64,000 nucleotides of DNA, taken from Rhizobium altiplani. GTDB lineage: Bacteria > Pseudomonadota > Alphaproteobacteria > Rhizobiales > Rhizobiaceae. Within the stretch, counting starts at the first letter, position 1; each line of letters starts with the position of its first letter. The position numbers and the translations under genes were made by a program. Below are positions 53,151-62,300 of the stretch, in pieces. The notes under the pieces were generated by a model. That model did not search any database. It was not told the origin of the DNA and worked only from the letters and a program-made list of their open reading frames with translations. The stretch is from assembly GCF_001542405.1 (NCBI RefSeq), contig NZ_LNCD01000093.1:17209-81208 (forward strand). The letters are read 5' to 3'.

Positions 53151-53799
53151 CTCGCCTACCGCGGTGGGGAACGCAACGATCCGTGAGGATGACCGATCCT
53201 TCGTGAAGGTCGCTGAAGACACGCGGACGTCCACGCAAAGGATTGGCTTCCGCGTAGATCGTCGCGAGCCTGATCTTTTCTGCATCGAGGTTAGGCCACG
53301 TTTCGAGAATGCGTTCCGTCGAAGCGCCTGCCGCTGTGGACGCGGCAACATCATAGACAGGAATGCGGGTGCCACGAATGACCGGCGTCCCACCAAGGAT
53401 GTCGGGCGATGATGCCATGGCTTCTCGCGCCGCGGCGAGGTCGTCCAGCCGTTCGCGCGCGCCCCTCATAAAGGGCATGAGATCGATCGTCAGAAACTCG
53501 TGGTGCACGGTCCAGTCTTCACGCAGTAGGGCGGACCACGGAAGGCTGCGAGCGCTTGCGAGCCGGGCCTCTGCCGTCCGGATGGTAAACAAGCGTTCTT
53601 CCGAGGTAAGGTGGCGGGCGCTTTCGAAGTAAAGCGCGATGAGCGAGCAGGCTCCGGCCAGGACATGACGACCGCTGTCTAGCGAAACGAACGCGCCCGG
53701 CAAGATGTGTTCGTCGATGACGCGATTGACGTCGCGCAGGCTCACGCGCGAGACAACGGCAGCCTCGCTCACCTTTAGCATTTCCGCCACTGCGGGCAT
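53134..53799 (-). CDS. DUF433 antitoxin-like protein
   Basis: 221 residues from ATG 53799 (GGAGG upstream). N-terminal region with a helix-turn-helix-like part (VSEAAVVSRVSLRDVNRVIDEHIL) and a C-terminal DUF433 domain (SSPDILGGTPVIRGTRIPVYDV near 140). DUF433 proteins act as antitoxins for the PIN-like DUF5615 proteins encoded immediately downstream. The toxin here is reduced to 29 residues, so the antitoxin may be an orphan with regulatory or anti-addiction value. Confidence 0.82.
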   Translation of the reverse strand: MPAVAEMLKVSEAAVVSRVSLRDVNRVIDEHILPGAFVSLDSGRHVLAGACSLIALYFESARHLTSEERLFTIRTAEARLASARSLPWSALLREDWTVHHEFLTIDLMPFMRGARERLDDLAAAREAMASSPDILGGTPVIRGTRIPVYDVAASTAAGASTERILETWPNLDAEKIRLATIYAEANPLRGRPRVFSDLHEGSVILTDRCVPHRGRRDEVPD

Positions 53800-53951
53800 G
53801 TGAGCCTCCATTTTATAGTAACGGAGGCTCATCGAAGGCGCCACCCTAGCCTGAATAGAGGCCGGCCTGATCGGGATCTACAAGCAGTTTCACGAGGGCG
53901 AACCGCTTGCTAACATGGCGTTCGGACTCGTCAGCATGGCCGGGTCCGGGG

Positions 53952-54545
53952 CTACTGCACCGCGATGCCGAACGCATCCAATACCTCGGCCGTTATCGTG
54001 CCGGTCACCTTGAGATTATTGTCCTGCTGCATCTGGCTCAGGGCGGCGCGCGTCTCTTTGTCGACGACTCCGGTCAGTGCGCCGGCATAGTAGCCATAAG
54101 CCGTCAGTCCCGATTGCACCTGAATTACGACCTGTCGGAACTTGTTCGAGTTTCCCGGAAGCGTCTTGACGGGTGCCGCCTGCCGCGGCGCGACAGGAGC
54201 GGGGTCCGGAACCGGTGATTGCACAGGCGGTGCCGAATAGGTCGGGGCGGCATAGAGTGGTGCGGGAGCTGGCGAGGGATCGCTGTAGGATGGGCTCGCG
54301 TAGGACGTACTCGGCAGATAGCCGCCACCGCTGCCCGATCTGTGGCTGGAATGCGAGCTGTGGGAGCTATGGCTCGAATGGGACCGGTGTCCGGCGAGCG
54401 AATACAGATGCCGAATCTTGAGCCGCTCGAGGATCGAATGAGGGTCGGGCTTCTTGACGATCGGGTCGAGCGGCATGGCGTCGGTCTTTGCCGGCAGGAA
54501 ACCTGCTGCGAGCAGCGACGGAATGAGAAATACGCGTCGTTTCAT
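53952..54545 (-). CDS. hxsA: HxsA, His-Xaa-Ser repeat protein (secreted, peptidoglycan-binding)
   Basis: 197 residues. A signal peptide (MKRRVFLIPSLLAAGFLPA) and a linker precede six tandem His-Xaa-Ser triplets at residues 53-70 (HRS, four HSS, HRS), encoded at 54336-54389. A Pro/Tyr/Ser-rich stretch (residues 76-125) and a C-terminal peptidoglycan-binding-domain-1-like module (VVIQVQSGLTAYGYYAGALTG, about 135-197) follow. Of the His-Xaa-Ser system, HxsA is the presumed substrate of the two radical SAM enzymes encoded upstream. The modification and function are unknown. ATGA overlap with hxsC. Confidence 0.92.
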   Translation of the reverse strand: MKRRVFLIPSLLAAGFLPAKTDAMPLDPIVKKPDPHSILERLKIRHLYSLAGHRSHSSHSSHSSHSSHRSGSGGGYLPSTSYASPSYSDPSPAPAPLYAAPTYSAPPVQSPVPDPAPVAPRQAAPVKTLPGNSNKFRQVVIQVQSGLTAYGYYAGALTGVVDKETRAALSQMQQDNNLKVTGTITAEVLDAFGIAVQ

Positions 54546-55627
54546 ATCGGTCCCAGCCCCCTGAACCCTTTCTTGTGGTCATACCATTCGAAGAAGCCTC
54601 CGCATCGCTGCCTCGACGAGCAGTCTGCGCAGAAGGGTTCTTGCTTGTTCTTCCAGTCGGAGATCGACGCCGGCGCCAGGTGGCGGTAGCGGGCCGGAAC
54701 CGAGCACAGCGGAAAGTTATAGAGCTGGACTGGAACATCTCGCGCCGTGGCGATGTTGATGGCGCGCGCGACATTGCCAAAGTCCGTGGAGGTGTCCTTG
54801 AAGCTCGAATCCCAGTTCATCCGGCCAAAGCCGATGTTTTCAAGCTGCATGATAGCCCAGCGCTCGAGGAAGGGCAGGGCAGTGCCGACGAACCCAGCCA
54901 GTGCCGGCAGCTCGTCGTAATTCTGCTGCATGACGACGGTTCGAAGCTCGATGGCGGCCCCGGATTCGAACAGGATGGAGAAGGATTTGGGCAGCCGGTC
55001 GAAGGCGCCTGTTTTCTTGACGATGGCATCGTGGCCGTCGGCATTTGCGGCATAAAGAGGAATTCCCCACAGGATCCGTTCGACGCCGATCTCCTGCAAA
55101 GTGTCGATGTCTTCTTCTCCGAAGTGCTGGCCGTTCGTAAGGATATGAAACATCAGGTCGGGCCGCGTCTTCGACAGCGACAACAACATGTCGAAGAGCT
55201 TCCTCTTGTGAAGGAGAGGCTCGCCTCCCGACAGGCCGATGTAGGCGTTCGACGGCGCTAGGGACGCGGCGGTCTCCAGTTCGGAAAACAGATCGACATG
55301 CTGCTTCTTGGGAGGCTGCGAACACATGAGGCACAACTGGTCGCACTGTTCGGTGACCAGGAACGTGTTGTGCTGCGAATCCGCTCTGAGCAGGCGCCGG
55401 GCGCTTGCTTGTCCTGGCACGATCATGATCACGTCGTTGTCGAGCTTGAGATCACTCGCCGCATGGAGCGCCAGAGAGAAGCCCTGGAAATCGTATTCCC
55501 GCCGCGATCCCTCCATGCCGATCAGGACGGCGTCGTTCGGACCTGGACCGCTTGCCGCGTCCCGTAGCCTGACCACAAGAGGTTCCACGAGAGGAAACGG
55601 ATCGACCTTGATGCGGAGCTCGATCAT
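54542..55627 (-). CDS. hxsC: HxsC, radical SAM maturase of the His-Xaa-Ser system
   Basis: 361 residues. The radical SAM [4Fe-4S] motif is EQCDQLCLMCSQ (Cys-x3-Cys-x2-Cys, near residue 93-100), followed by GLSGGEPLLHK (SAM-binding GGE) near 152. The C-terminus has a cysteine-rich cluster (CSVPARY...FCADCSSRQRCGG), which suggests auxiliary iron-sulfur clusters as in SPASM/twitch enzymes. Starts inside the hxsB stop and ends inside the hxsA start (ATGA overlaps), so expression is tightly coupled. It is predicted to act on the His-Xaa-Ser region of HxsA in the cytoplasm before export; this is inference from the family. Confidence 0.92.
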   Translation of the reverse strand: MIELRIKVDPFPLVEPLVVRLRDAASGPGPNDAVLIGMEGSRREYDFQGFSLALHAASDLKLDNDVIMIVPGQASARRLLRADSQHNTFLVTEQCDQLCLMCSQPPKKQHVDLFSELETAASLAPSNAYIGLSGGEPLLHKRKLFDMLLSLSKTRPDLMFHILTNGQHFGEEDIDTLQEIGVERILWGIPLYAANADGHDAIVKKTGAFDRLPKSFSILFESGAAIELRTVVMQQNYDELPALAGFVGTALPFLERWAIMQLENIGFGRMNWDSSFKDTSTDFGNVARAINIATARDVPVQLYNFPLCSVPARYRHLAPASISDWKNKQEPFCADCSSRQRCGGFFEWYDHKKGFRGLGPI

Positions 55628-57030
55628 TGGTGAACCTTCGTCAGTTCAGGGTCCATTTCATCAAGACCGGACCAGAGGGCGATCGATCTTCGTACCTTTG
55701 GATCGTCGGAATAGAGCAGTTCGAAAGCCAGATCGAAGAGCGCCGTGTGCCTCTGGCAGAAATCGGTAAGGTGACGGGGCAGGTCGATCCGCCCGTATCT
55801 GGAAAGGTCGTCGATGAGGTCGACGCCGCAGTAGGCCTGATAGGGACAGTGCACGCAGTCCGGATCGAAGAGGTTGAGCGCTTCCGCGTTCAGGGCGTCG
55901 ACAACCGTGCAGTCCATTCCCGTATGAACGTCGCCCATGCGCAGGTCGATCTGCCCCAGCCGGGTTATCATGCGTGCCTCGTCGGTCGGATAGAACGAAC
56001 CGTCGTGGTCGACCACCACGTAGTCTCTCCCAACAATGTTGGGGTTCCGGAGGTCCACGTGGCCATCATGGCCGCCACGCACGATGCGCCGCAGACAGTG
56101 GGAGAAATAGAACTCCTCCATCGGGCGCTCCGACGTCGCGTTATATTCGACGAGGGTCATGACGAAGCGGCGCACATAGGCGTTCCAGACGGCGCTGATG
56201 TCTCGCGTCCGGAAGCGTTTCCGGGCAAAGCCCTGATGATTGACGGGTCGCAGGTATATCGATCGGAAGCCGAAGCAGGCGTAGGTGTCGATGACTTCGC
56301 GGGGATCGGGGAGGGCATCGAGATCGAAGGTCGGCAGCGCCGAGACGCGATCCGGCCCGTCGTTCGTCGCGCGGGCAAGGTTCCGGAGAAACTGCTCTGT
56401 TGCGGCGGCGGCCGAAGTCCTGTGGCGTTCGTGAAGCGCGCGGGTGGGATCGAGCGACGTGCTGACGAAGGTATCTTCCGACGACAGGAAGTCCCAGGCC
56501 GCCTCGCTAACGTCCTGGAGATTGGTGCAGACGACGAACTGCGCCTTGTCGAACCGCTGCCGCGCGAAGTCGCGGACCTCCTGCAAGACATCCAGGCGAA
56601 GGAGAGGCTCGCCGCCTTGGAATTCGATCTTGATCGCCTTCGTCGACAGCCCGTCGAGCCAGCGAAGGACGGCCTGGAGCGTCGCCGCGTCCCAATCGTG
56701 ACCGGGCGCGTTTTCGTTGACGCGGCTGACCTGGCAGTAGGCACAAGCGAGATTGCAGCGAAGCGTCGGCACGAGGATGACGTAGTCGAGGTCGGCAGGG
56801 GCGTGAAGACGCTTCGCCCATCGATAGCTGAACGCGTTGTACGCGAGGTCGCTGACGTTATCGAAGGCGTGCCCATTCGTTTTGAGGAAGGCCCGGTCCT
56901 CGGCAGTCATGTCGCCATGGACGTAGCGTTCGAGGAACGCTCCGTTCGACCGGAAGAACCCGCCGGCGTCGTTGCAGAAGATGAATTCCTGCTCGCCCAC
57001 CGGCCGGAACTTCAGCGGCATCACGTTCAT
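55624..57030 (-). CDS. hxsB: HxsB, radical SAM maturase of the His-Xaa-Ser system
   Basis: 468 residues. Radical SAM motif RCNLACAYCQVS (Cys-x3-Cys-x2-Cys) near residue 90-97, then FQGGEPLLR near 138. A SPASM-type auxiliary-cluster region near the C-terminus (CVHCPYQAYCGV ... DFCQRH). The N-terminal 80 residues (FRPVGEQEFIFCNDAGGFFRS...) resemble a recognition domain. Two different radical SAM enzymes serving one substrate is the defining trait of the system. Overlaps hxsD and hxsC by four bases each. Confidence 0.92.
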   Translation of the reverse strand: MNVMPLKFRPVGEQEFIFCNDAGGFFRSNGAFLERYVHGDMTAEDRAFLKTNGHAFDNVSDLAYNAFSYRWAKRLHAPADLDYVILVPTLRCNLACAYCQVSRVNENAPGHDWDAATLQAVLRWLDGLSTKAIKIEFQGGEPLLRLDVLQEVRDFARQRFDKAQFVVCTNLQDVSEAAWDFLSSEDTFVSTSLDPTRALHERHRTSAAAATEQFLRNLARATNDGPDRVSALPTFDLDALPDPREVIDTYACFGFRSIYLRPVNHQGFARKRFRTRDISAVWNAYVRRFVMTLVEYNATSERPMEEFYFSHCLRRIVRGGHDGHVDLRNPNIVGRDYVVVDHDGSFYPTDEARMITRLGQIDLRMGDVHTGMDCTVVDALNAEALNLFDPDCVHCPYQAYCGVDLIDDLSRYGRIDLPRHLTDFCQRHTALFDLAFELLYSDDPKVRRSIALWSGLDEMDPELTKVHQ

Positions 57031-57254
57031 CGCAGCAGTCTTTCGATCACCGCCCGGCGAAGCGTGTCGGTCTCGCGATGGATCTTTTGGCGATAGAGCG
57101 TATACCGGAATTCGGCAATCAGTCCCGTATCGGAATTGCTCAGTGCAACGCCTTCCTCGGTGGTCGCGATTTCCACGTCAGGATGCAGATAAGAGAAGCG
57201 TGCGATGGCTTCGTCGAGATAGGGCCGGAAGATCGGCGCAATGTCTATTGTCAC
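57027..57254 (-). CDS. hxsD: HxsD, small partner of the His-Xaa-Ser system
   Basis: About 75 residues. Start placed at GTG 57254 (VTIDIAPIFRPYLDEAIARFSY); the open frame continues upstream without good starts. The alpha-beta pattern with FRPYLDEAIARFSYLHPDVE and the C-terminal TDTLRRAVIERLLR fits the small HxsD proteins, possibly a peptide-recognition helper analogous to RRE proteins. Ends as an ATGA overlap with hxsB, making a four-gene unit D-B-C-A. The operon start faces an AT-rich divergent promoter region (57255-57455). Confidence 0.8.
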   Translation of the reverse strand: MTIDIAPIFRPYLDEAIARFSYLHPDVEIATTEEGVALSNSDTGLIAEFRYTLYRQKIHRETDTLRRAVIERLLR

Positions 57255-57455
57255 GAATATCAGCCCGAACGAGCAACCAGGAGCTACTGATATAGCTGGG
57301 TTGCGATGATTCCAAAATATTATCGCTGAAGTTGATCCAAATTTATTTTGACTTTGCTTCGAGGGAATAGGAAAGCTGGGCCGAAAGACGCCAAGCGCAA
57401 GAACCATCGCAGTGGCGACTGTATAGGGACGCGTCTTGATTGGGGCGGCGGCAGG
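57255..57455. promoter_or_regulatory. AT-rich divergent promoter region of the hxs operon
   Basis: 200 bases, clearly AT-richer than surroundings (CCAAAATATTATC, CAAATTTATTTTGAC), between hxsD (leftward) and a secreted peptidoglycan-binding protein (rightward). A shared control region would couple the two. No operator was recognised. Confidence 0.5.
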
Positions 57456-57998
57456 ATGATTTTTCAGGCAAGCTACGCGGCGGTACTGGCCGCGTGCATC
57501 TTCTGCACGATGTCTGCAGGCGCGGCACTCGCGGAAATCCGACCGGTCCGCGATGTTCAGAAGGCGCTTGCCGAGCAAGGATACGACGCCGGCACGCCCG
57601 ACGGTATCTGGGGAACGAAGTCTGTCGCAGCGTTGAAGGGATTTCAACGCGCCCACGGGCTCGCGCCATCGGGCGTAGTGACCCAGGATTCGCTGAAGGC
57701 GCTCTTTTCGTTCTCGGTGGCTGAGACGGAGCCCACCGTCACTCCGCGGGCAACCGCCGCCGCACCTGCGGCCTCGTCAGTCGCGCTTCAGTCCGATGTC
57801 TCGTCGGCTGAGCCTGCAACTTCGTCGCAGCAGACACCGCGGACGCCCAACGAAACCGCGTCGAAGGAACCTTCGAGCAAGAGAGCGGACCATTCAGGCT
57901 ATGTCGTCGTCATTGTGCTCCTCGTCATAGGATTCGTGTTCGCCCGACGCAGGACTAGGAAAGCACCCCGAGCAGGCCGCCGCATGCGGTCGTCCTGA
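57456..57998 (+). CDS. Secreted peptidoglycan-binding protein with C-terminal membrane anchor
   Basis: 180 residues from ATG 57456. Signal peptide (MIFQASYAAVLAACIFC...), a peptidoglycan-binding-domain-1 unit (VRDVQKALAEQGYDAGTPDGIWGTKSVAALKGFQRAHGL, residues about 30-85), a Thr/Ser/Ala-rich flexible stretch, and a C-terminal transmembrane helix (VVVIVLLVIGFVFARRR). No His-Xaa-Ser repeats. Divergent from hxsD and structurally paired with HxsA (both bind peptidoglycan), so it may act with the Hxs product in the envelope. Confidence 0.8.
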   Translation: MIFQASYAAVLAACIFCTMSAGAALAEIRPVRDVQKALAEQGYDAGTPDGIWGTKSVAALKGFQRAHGLAPSGVVTQDSLKALFSFSVAETEPTVTPRATAAAPAASSVALQSDVSSAEPATSSQQTPRTPNETASKEPSSKRADHSGYVVVIVLLVIGFVFARRRTRKAPRAGRRMRSS

Positions 57999-58109
57999 TC
58001 TGGCTTCCGGTGAGCAGCGATCCTGTGGAAAAAGAACAAATCATGAATTGATGCTGGCGTTCTTTATCCTCCTGTTTTATCCATCGGACAGACTGGAAGA
58101 GGACCGACC

Positions 58110-59378
58110 TTGGTTTTTCGATTCGTCCACACGGCAGATGTTCATCTAGATTCACCCCTGAAGACGCTTGCGTTGCGGAACGCCGACCTTTCGGAGCTGA
58201 TCGGGCTCGCGACCCGGCGAGCCTTCGTCCGGGTGATAGACCTATGTCTCGAAGAGAAGGTCGATGCGCTTGTGCTGGCAGGTGACCTCTACGACGGCGA
58301 CCAGACTTCGATGAAGACGGCCCGCTTCCTGGCGGAGCAGCTTCGACGCCTGCACGAGGCGGGAATAAAGACCTTTATCATCCGAGGAAATCACGACGCC
58401 CTGTCGAGGATCACTGCTGAACTGGTCATGCCCGATACGGTGAAGGTGTTCGGCCAGACCGCGGAGACGGTCGTCATGGAGCGGGGCGACGGTCATTTCC
58501 CGGTGGCTGTCCACGGTTTAAGCTTCGCGAAGCCGCACGCTCCGGAAAGTCTGCTTCGGCACTATACCCTCCCAGTGCCGGATGCCTTCAACATCGGTGT
58601 CATGCATACGAGTCTTGGGGGTTCCGTCGGACACGATCTCTACGCGCCATGTGGCGTTGCCGATCTACAGCAGAGCGGATTTCACTACTGGGCGCTGGGG
58701 CATATCCATAGACGGTCAGTCGTTGAGAACGGTTCATCGGCAATCGTGATGCCGGGCATGCCGCAAGGGCGCGACGTCAACGAGGACGGCCCGAAAAGCG
58801 TTTCTCTCGTTACGGTCAACGATGACCGGTCGATCGTCATAGAGGAGAGGCAGACAAGCGTGGCGCAGTTCGAGAGACTGTCGATCGACGTCTCCGGCGC
58901 CGCCGATTGGAAGGCGATGGTCGGCGACTTGTCCTCCCACCTCGACGCCCTGCGATCGTCCGTGACGGCGGACCACCTGGTAGCCCGCATTCAGCTCAGA
59001 GGTGTGAACGAGCTCGCATGGCGCATCAGAAGGGATCTTGATCTTCTGCATACCGAACTAGAATCGCGCGGCTCCATTAGCGGGAACGTCTGGATCGACA
59101 AGGTGCAGACGTCCTGCACCGCGCCAGAACGTCCGGGCGCCGGATCGGGCGCCTTGGACGAACTCTCCATGATCATCGAAAGCGAAGTCGGCGCATCTCT
59201 GGAATATCAGCAGGAGGTTCGGGCGATCGCGGAAGAACTTCGCGGCCAGCTTCCCGCCGAACTTCGGGACATCTTCGGCACGGATGAGAAAGCGTTCACA
59301 GAAAGCCTTGCGCTCTTCGCCCGCGAGGGCTCGGTCAACGTGATGGCCCGTCTTCGTAGTGGCGGCGAGGTAGATTGA
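58110..59378 (+). CDS. SbcD/YhaO-like DNA nuclease subunit
   Basis: 422 residues from TTG 58110 (GAGG upstream). Metallophosphoesterase of the Mre11/SbcD type: TADVHLDSP near 9, GDLYDGDQ near 53, GNHDALSR near 93, MHTSLGG near 170 and GHIHRRSV near 200. It pairs with the following ATPase, overlapping by one base. Such complexes process broken or abnormal DNA ends; the YhaO-type branch is less studied than SbcD. It could serve repair or defence. Confidence 0.88.
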   Translation: MVFRFVHTADVHLDSPLKTLALRNADLSELIGLATRRAFVRVIDLCLEEKVDALVLAGDLYDGDQTSMKTARFLAEQLRRLHEAGIKTFIIRGNHDALSRITAELVMPDTVKVFGQTAETVVMERGDGHFPVAVHGLSFAKPHAPESLLRHYTLPVPDAFNIGVMHTSLGGSVGHDLYAPCGVADLQQSGFHYWALGHIHRRSVVENGSSAIVMPGMPQGRDVNEDGPKSVSLVTVNDDRSIVIEERQTSVAQFERLSIDVSGAADWKAMVGDLSSHLDALRSSVTADHLVARIQLRGVNELAWRIRRDLDLLHTELESRGSISGNVWIDKVQTSCTAPERPGAGSGALDELSMIIESEVGASLEYQQEVRAIAEELRGQLPAELRDIFGTDEKAFTESLALFAREGSVNVMARLRSGGEVD

Positions 59379-62300
59379 TGCGGATCAACCGTCTCGACCT
59401 TACTCGCTACGGCAAGTTTACGGACAGCGTCATCGATTTCGGGGAGCCGGGTCGAGGGACGCCGGACCTTCATGTCATCTACGGGCCAAACGAAGCCGGC
59501 AAGTCGACCACGTTCGACGCCATCCTGGACCTGATTTTCGGGATCGGTACGTCAAGCAAGTACGGATTCCTGCATCCTTATCCAACCATGAGGATCGGCG
59601 CCAACATCGAAATTGCGGGAGAAAGTCGCGAGTTCGTCCGGATCAAGCGGCCGCAGAACAGTCTGCTCGATTCCGATGGCCGTTCGCTGCCCGACGCCCT
59701 GATCAGAACCGATCTTGGCGGCATCGACCGCGACGCCTTCACAACGATGTTCTCGCTTGACGAAAAGACGTTGGAAAAGGGCGGGGAGGGAATCCTGGCC
59801 AGCAAGGGGGACCTCGGCGAGCTGCTGTTCTCCGCTAGCGCCGGCCTTTCGGACCTGAGCCGGCAATTGTCGTCTATCCGCGGAGAGGCAGACGTCTTCT
59901 ACCGCTACCGCGCCCGCAGCGGCGCGCTCGCCGACTTCAAGACAGAGTTGACCACCCTTAAGGAGCAGCGCGCAGCGCTCGACCTTCGGGTAAGTGATTT
60001 TCAGCGCTTGTCGTCCGAGCGCGCGCATCTCTCGCGGCTTCATGAAGACGCGTTGGAGCAGCGAGCAGCGACCCAGAGGCGGATGGACGATGTAAGGCGG
60101 ATACTCGCTGCGCTTTCTCCTATGGCCAGGCTCTCGACCTTGAAGGGAGAGTTCTCCCAGACGGAAGAGGTCCCGGTGCCGCCGTCATCCTGGTGCGGCG
60201 AGCTCCCCGGACTTCGAAGCAGCGAAATCGAATACCGTGTGAAGCTTGAGCAGATCGCCCGCTCGATCGCAGAGATCGAGCGTGAGGCGGAGAAACTGGC
60301 TCCAGACCCGGTGGCATTGGAGCTTTCGGCACGCGTGGCCGAACTGTCGGATCTTCAGCCGCGGTACATTACCGCCGAGAATGACATTCCCAAGCTCTCT
60401 GCCAGAGCTGCCGAGCTTTCAATCGAGAGCATACTGGTTCAGTTGGGGCGGCCGGGCGATGCTTCCCCCGTTCGCCTTATCCTCGATGCGCCGACGGTTG
60501 GTACACTTCGGGCGTTGATGGAAGGCAAGTCGGGCGTCGACGCCCGCCTGACCAGCGCAAAGGACGAGTGTGCGAAGGTAGAGCGAGCGATAGCTGTTCT
60601 AAGCGCCAGCAACTCCACCACCGACCTATCGCCCGATAAGGTCAAGACGTACGAACAACTGGCCGCCACCGTGAAGACCATACCGCGGTCTGACGAGGAG
60701 GTCGCACTTCGATCGTTGTCGCGGCGTCGCGACGCCGCTTCGGTCGCCTTGGCCGAAACGCTGTCGCGCCTCCTGCCGTGGCGCGGATCCATCGGAGACC
60801 TGTCTTCGATGGCATGTCCCTCGTCGGTTAAGCTTGAGCAGTGGAAGACGTCGTTCAAGCTAGCGACGGAGCAGGCCCGGAGGGCCCGCGCCGATCTTGA
60901 CCGTCTTGAACCGGAAGGCCGCAGACTGGACGCCGAGATAGATGCTGTGCGCAGTCTGGTTAGTGCGATCGACGAGATGCACTCCACCGACAGTCGAGCT
61001 TTGCGTGATGAAGCATGGGCCACCCACCGCAAGACGATGGACGACGCGACGGCCGACGCCTTCGAAGAAGCGATGAAGTCGGACGACCACCTTGTGTCCC
61101 AGCGGCTCCTTCACTTCTCGGAAATCGGCAAGCTCAACCAGCTCCTTCAGCGCAATGCCGCGGTTCGCACGGACGTGGAGACCGCGCGCCACGCGCAACG
61201 GGAGGCACTGGACCGGCAAGAAGAAATCCGGTCCGAGATTACTGCGAGGCTGGACCCGCTTGTCGCGGGATCCAGTTTGGAGGCGGACCCGTTTGAGCTC
61301 GAGGACTGGCTGCGAAAGAGAGAGGACGTTCTCAAGGCGAGGGACGAACTGGCCGATGTCGACCGGGAAATCGCCGACGTCCGCGATCGTGTCGGTCGGT
61401 CAAGACGGCTACTGATCGAGGCAATGGACGCGGCGAACGTGGGATACCATCCTGACGCCGACATAGCAGCGCTCGTCGCGGCCGCAGAAGACGCCGTGAA
61501 CGATTTCAATTCGGCCTTCAGTCAGGCGACGCAGATGCGGCGATTGCAAGCCGAGTGCGTCGATCGCGAGCAGGCGCTTGCCGATGCGTCTTTCGCAGCC
61601 GAGGCGTGGCAGTCGGAATGGAAGCTCATCTGCGAGAGTTCCTGGCTGGGCGAACTCGACGTGATCCCAGGCACCGGTGCGATGAGCGAAATTCTCTCCA
61701 CGTTAGAAAAGCTGGCATCTGCGATCGAGAGCAGGGACGGCCTGATCGACCGGGTCCAGAAGATGGAGAAGGACAGGGCGCTGTTCGAGGCGAGGGCCTT
61801 GGACTTGTGCGAGAAGCTTGGCATTCCGACGGAGGGATCTCCACGCGAACTCGCGCACCGCATATTCGAGCGCGTCAGACTCGCCGGCCTGAACCAGGAA
61901 CGTCGGGAAGAACTGGGCGGGGAGCTTGAAGACGCTCGCAAGGAAGAATCGGATCTAAAGGCCGCGACGGAAGTGCTCGACGCACGGCTTTTGGAAATGT
62001 TTGCCTTTTTTGGCGTGACGACACTCGGCGAAGTCGAGGCGCAAATGGAAATCGCCGAACGGCGTCAGGAGCTTTCGCGGTCGATTTCCGGTCTCGAGCA
62101 GGAATTGCTGCAAATCAGCGGTGTTGCGGACATGTCTGCTTTACGGCAGCTTGTCGCCTCAGTGGACAAGCAAGACCTGGAAGGTGAACTTGCCCGCCTG
62201 ACGCCCGTGCTTACGGGTCAGGATCAGCGATGCAGCGAAGTCTTTCATCAGAGGTCGAAAGTCCAGGACGCGCTGGACGCGATCGGCGGCGACGCGCGGG

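Noticed and set aside
54336..54389. Short tandem DNA repeat considered as a CRISPR-like or VNTR element
   Set aside because: It encodes the in-frame His-Xaa-Ser triplets of HxsA, with no spacers or palindromic repeats.
55627..57096. A 489-residue open frame on the plus strand
   Set aside because: Shadow of hxsB on the other strand; the radical SAM motifs and gene overlaps show that the minus strand is coding.
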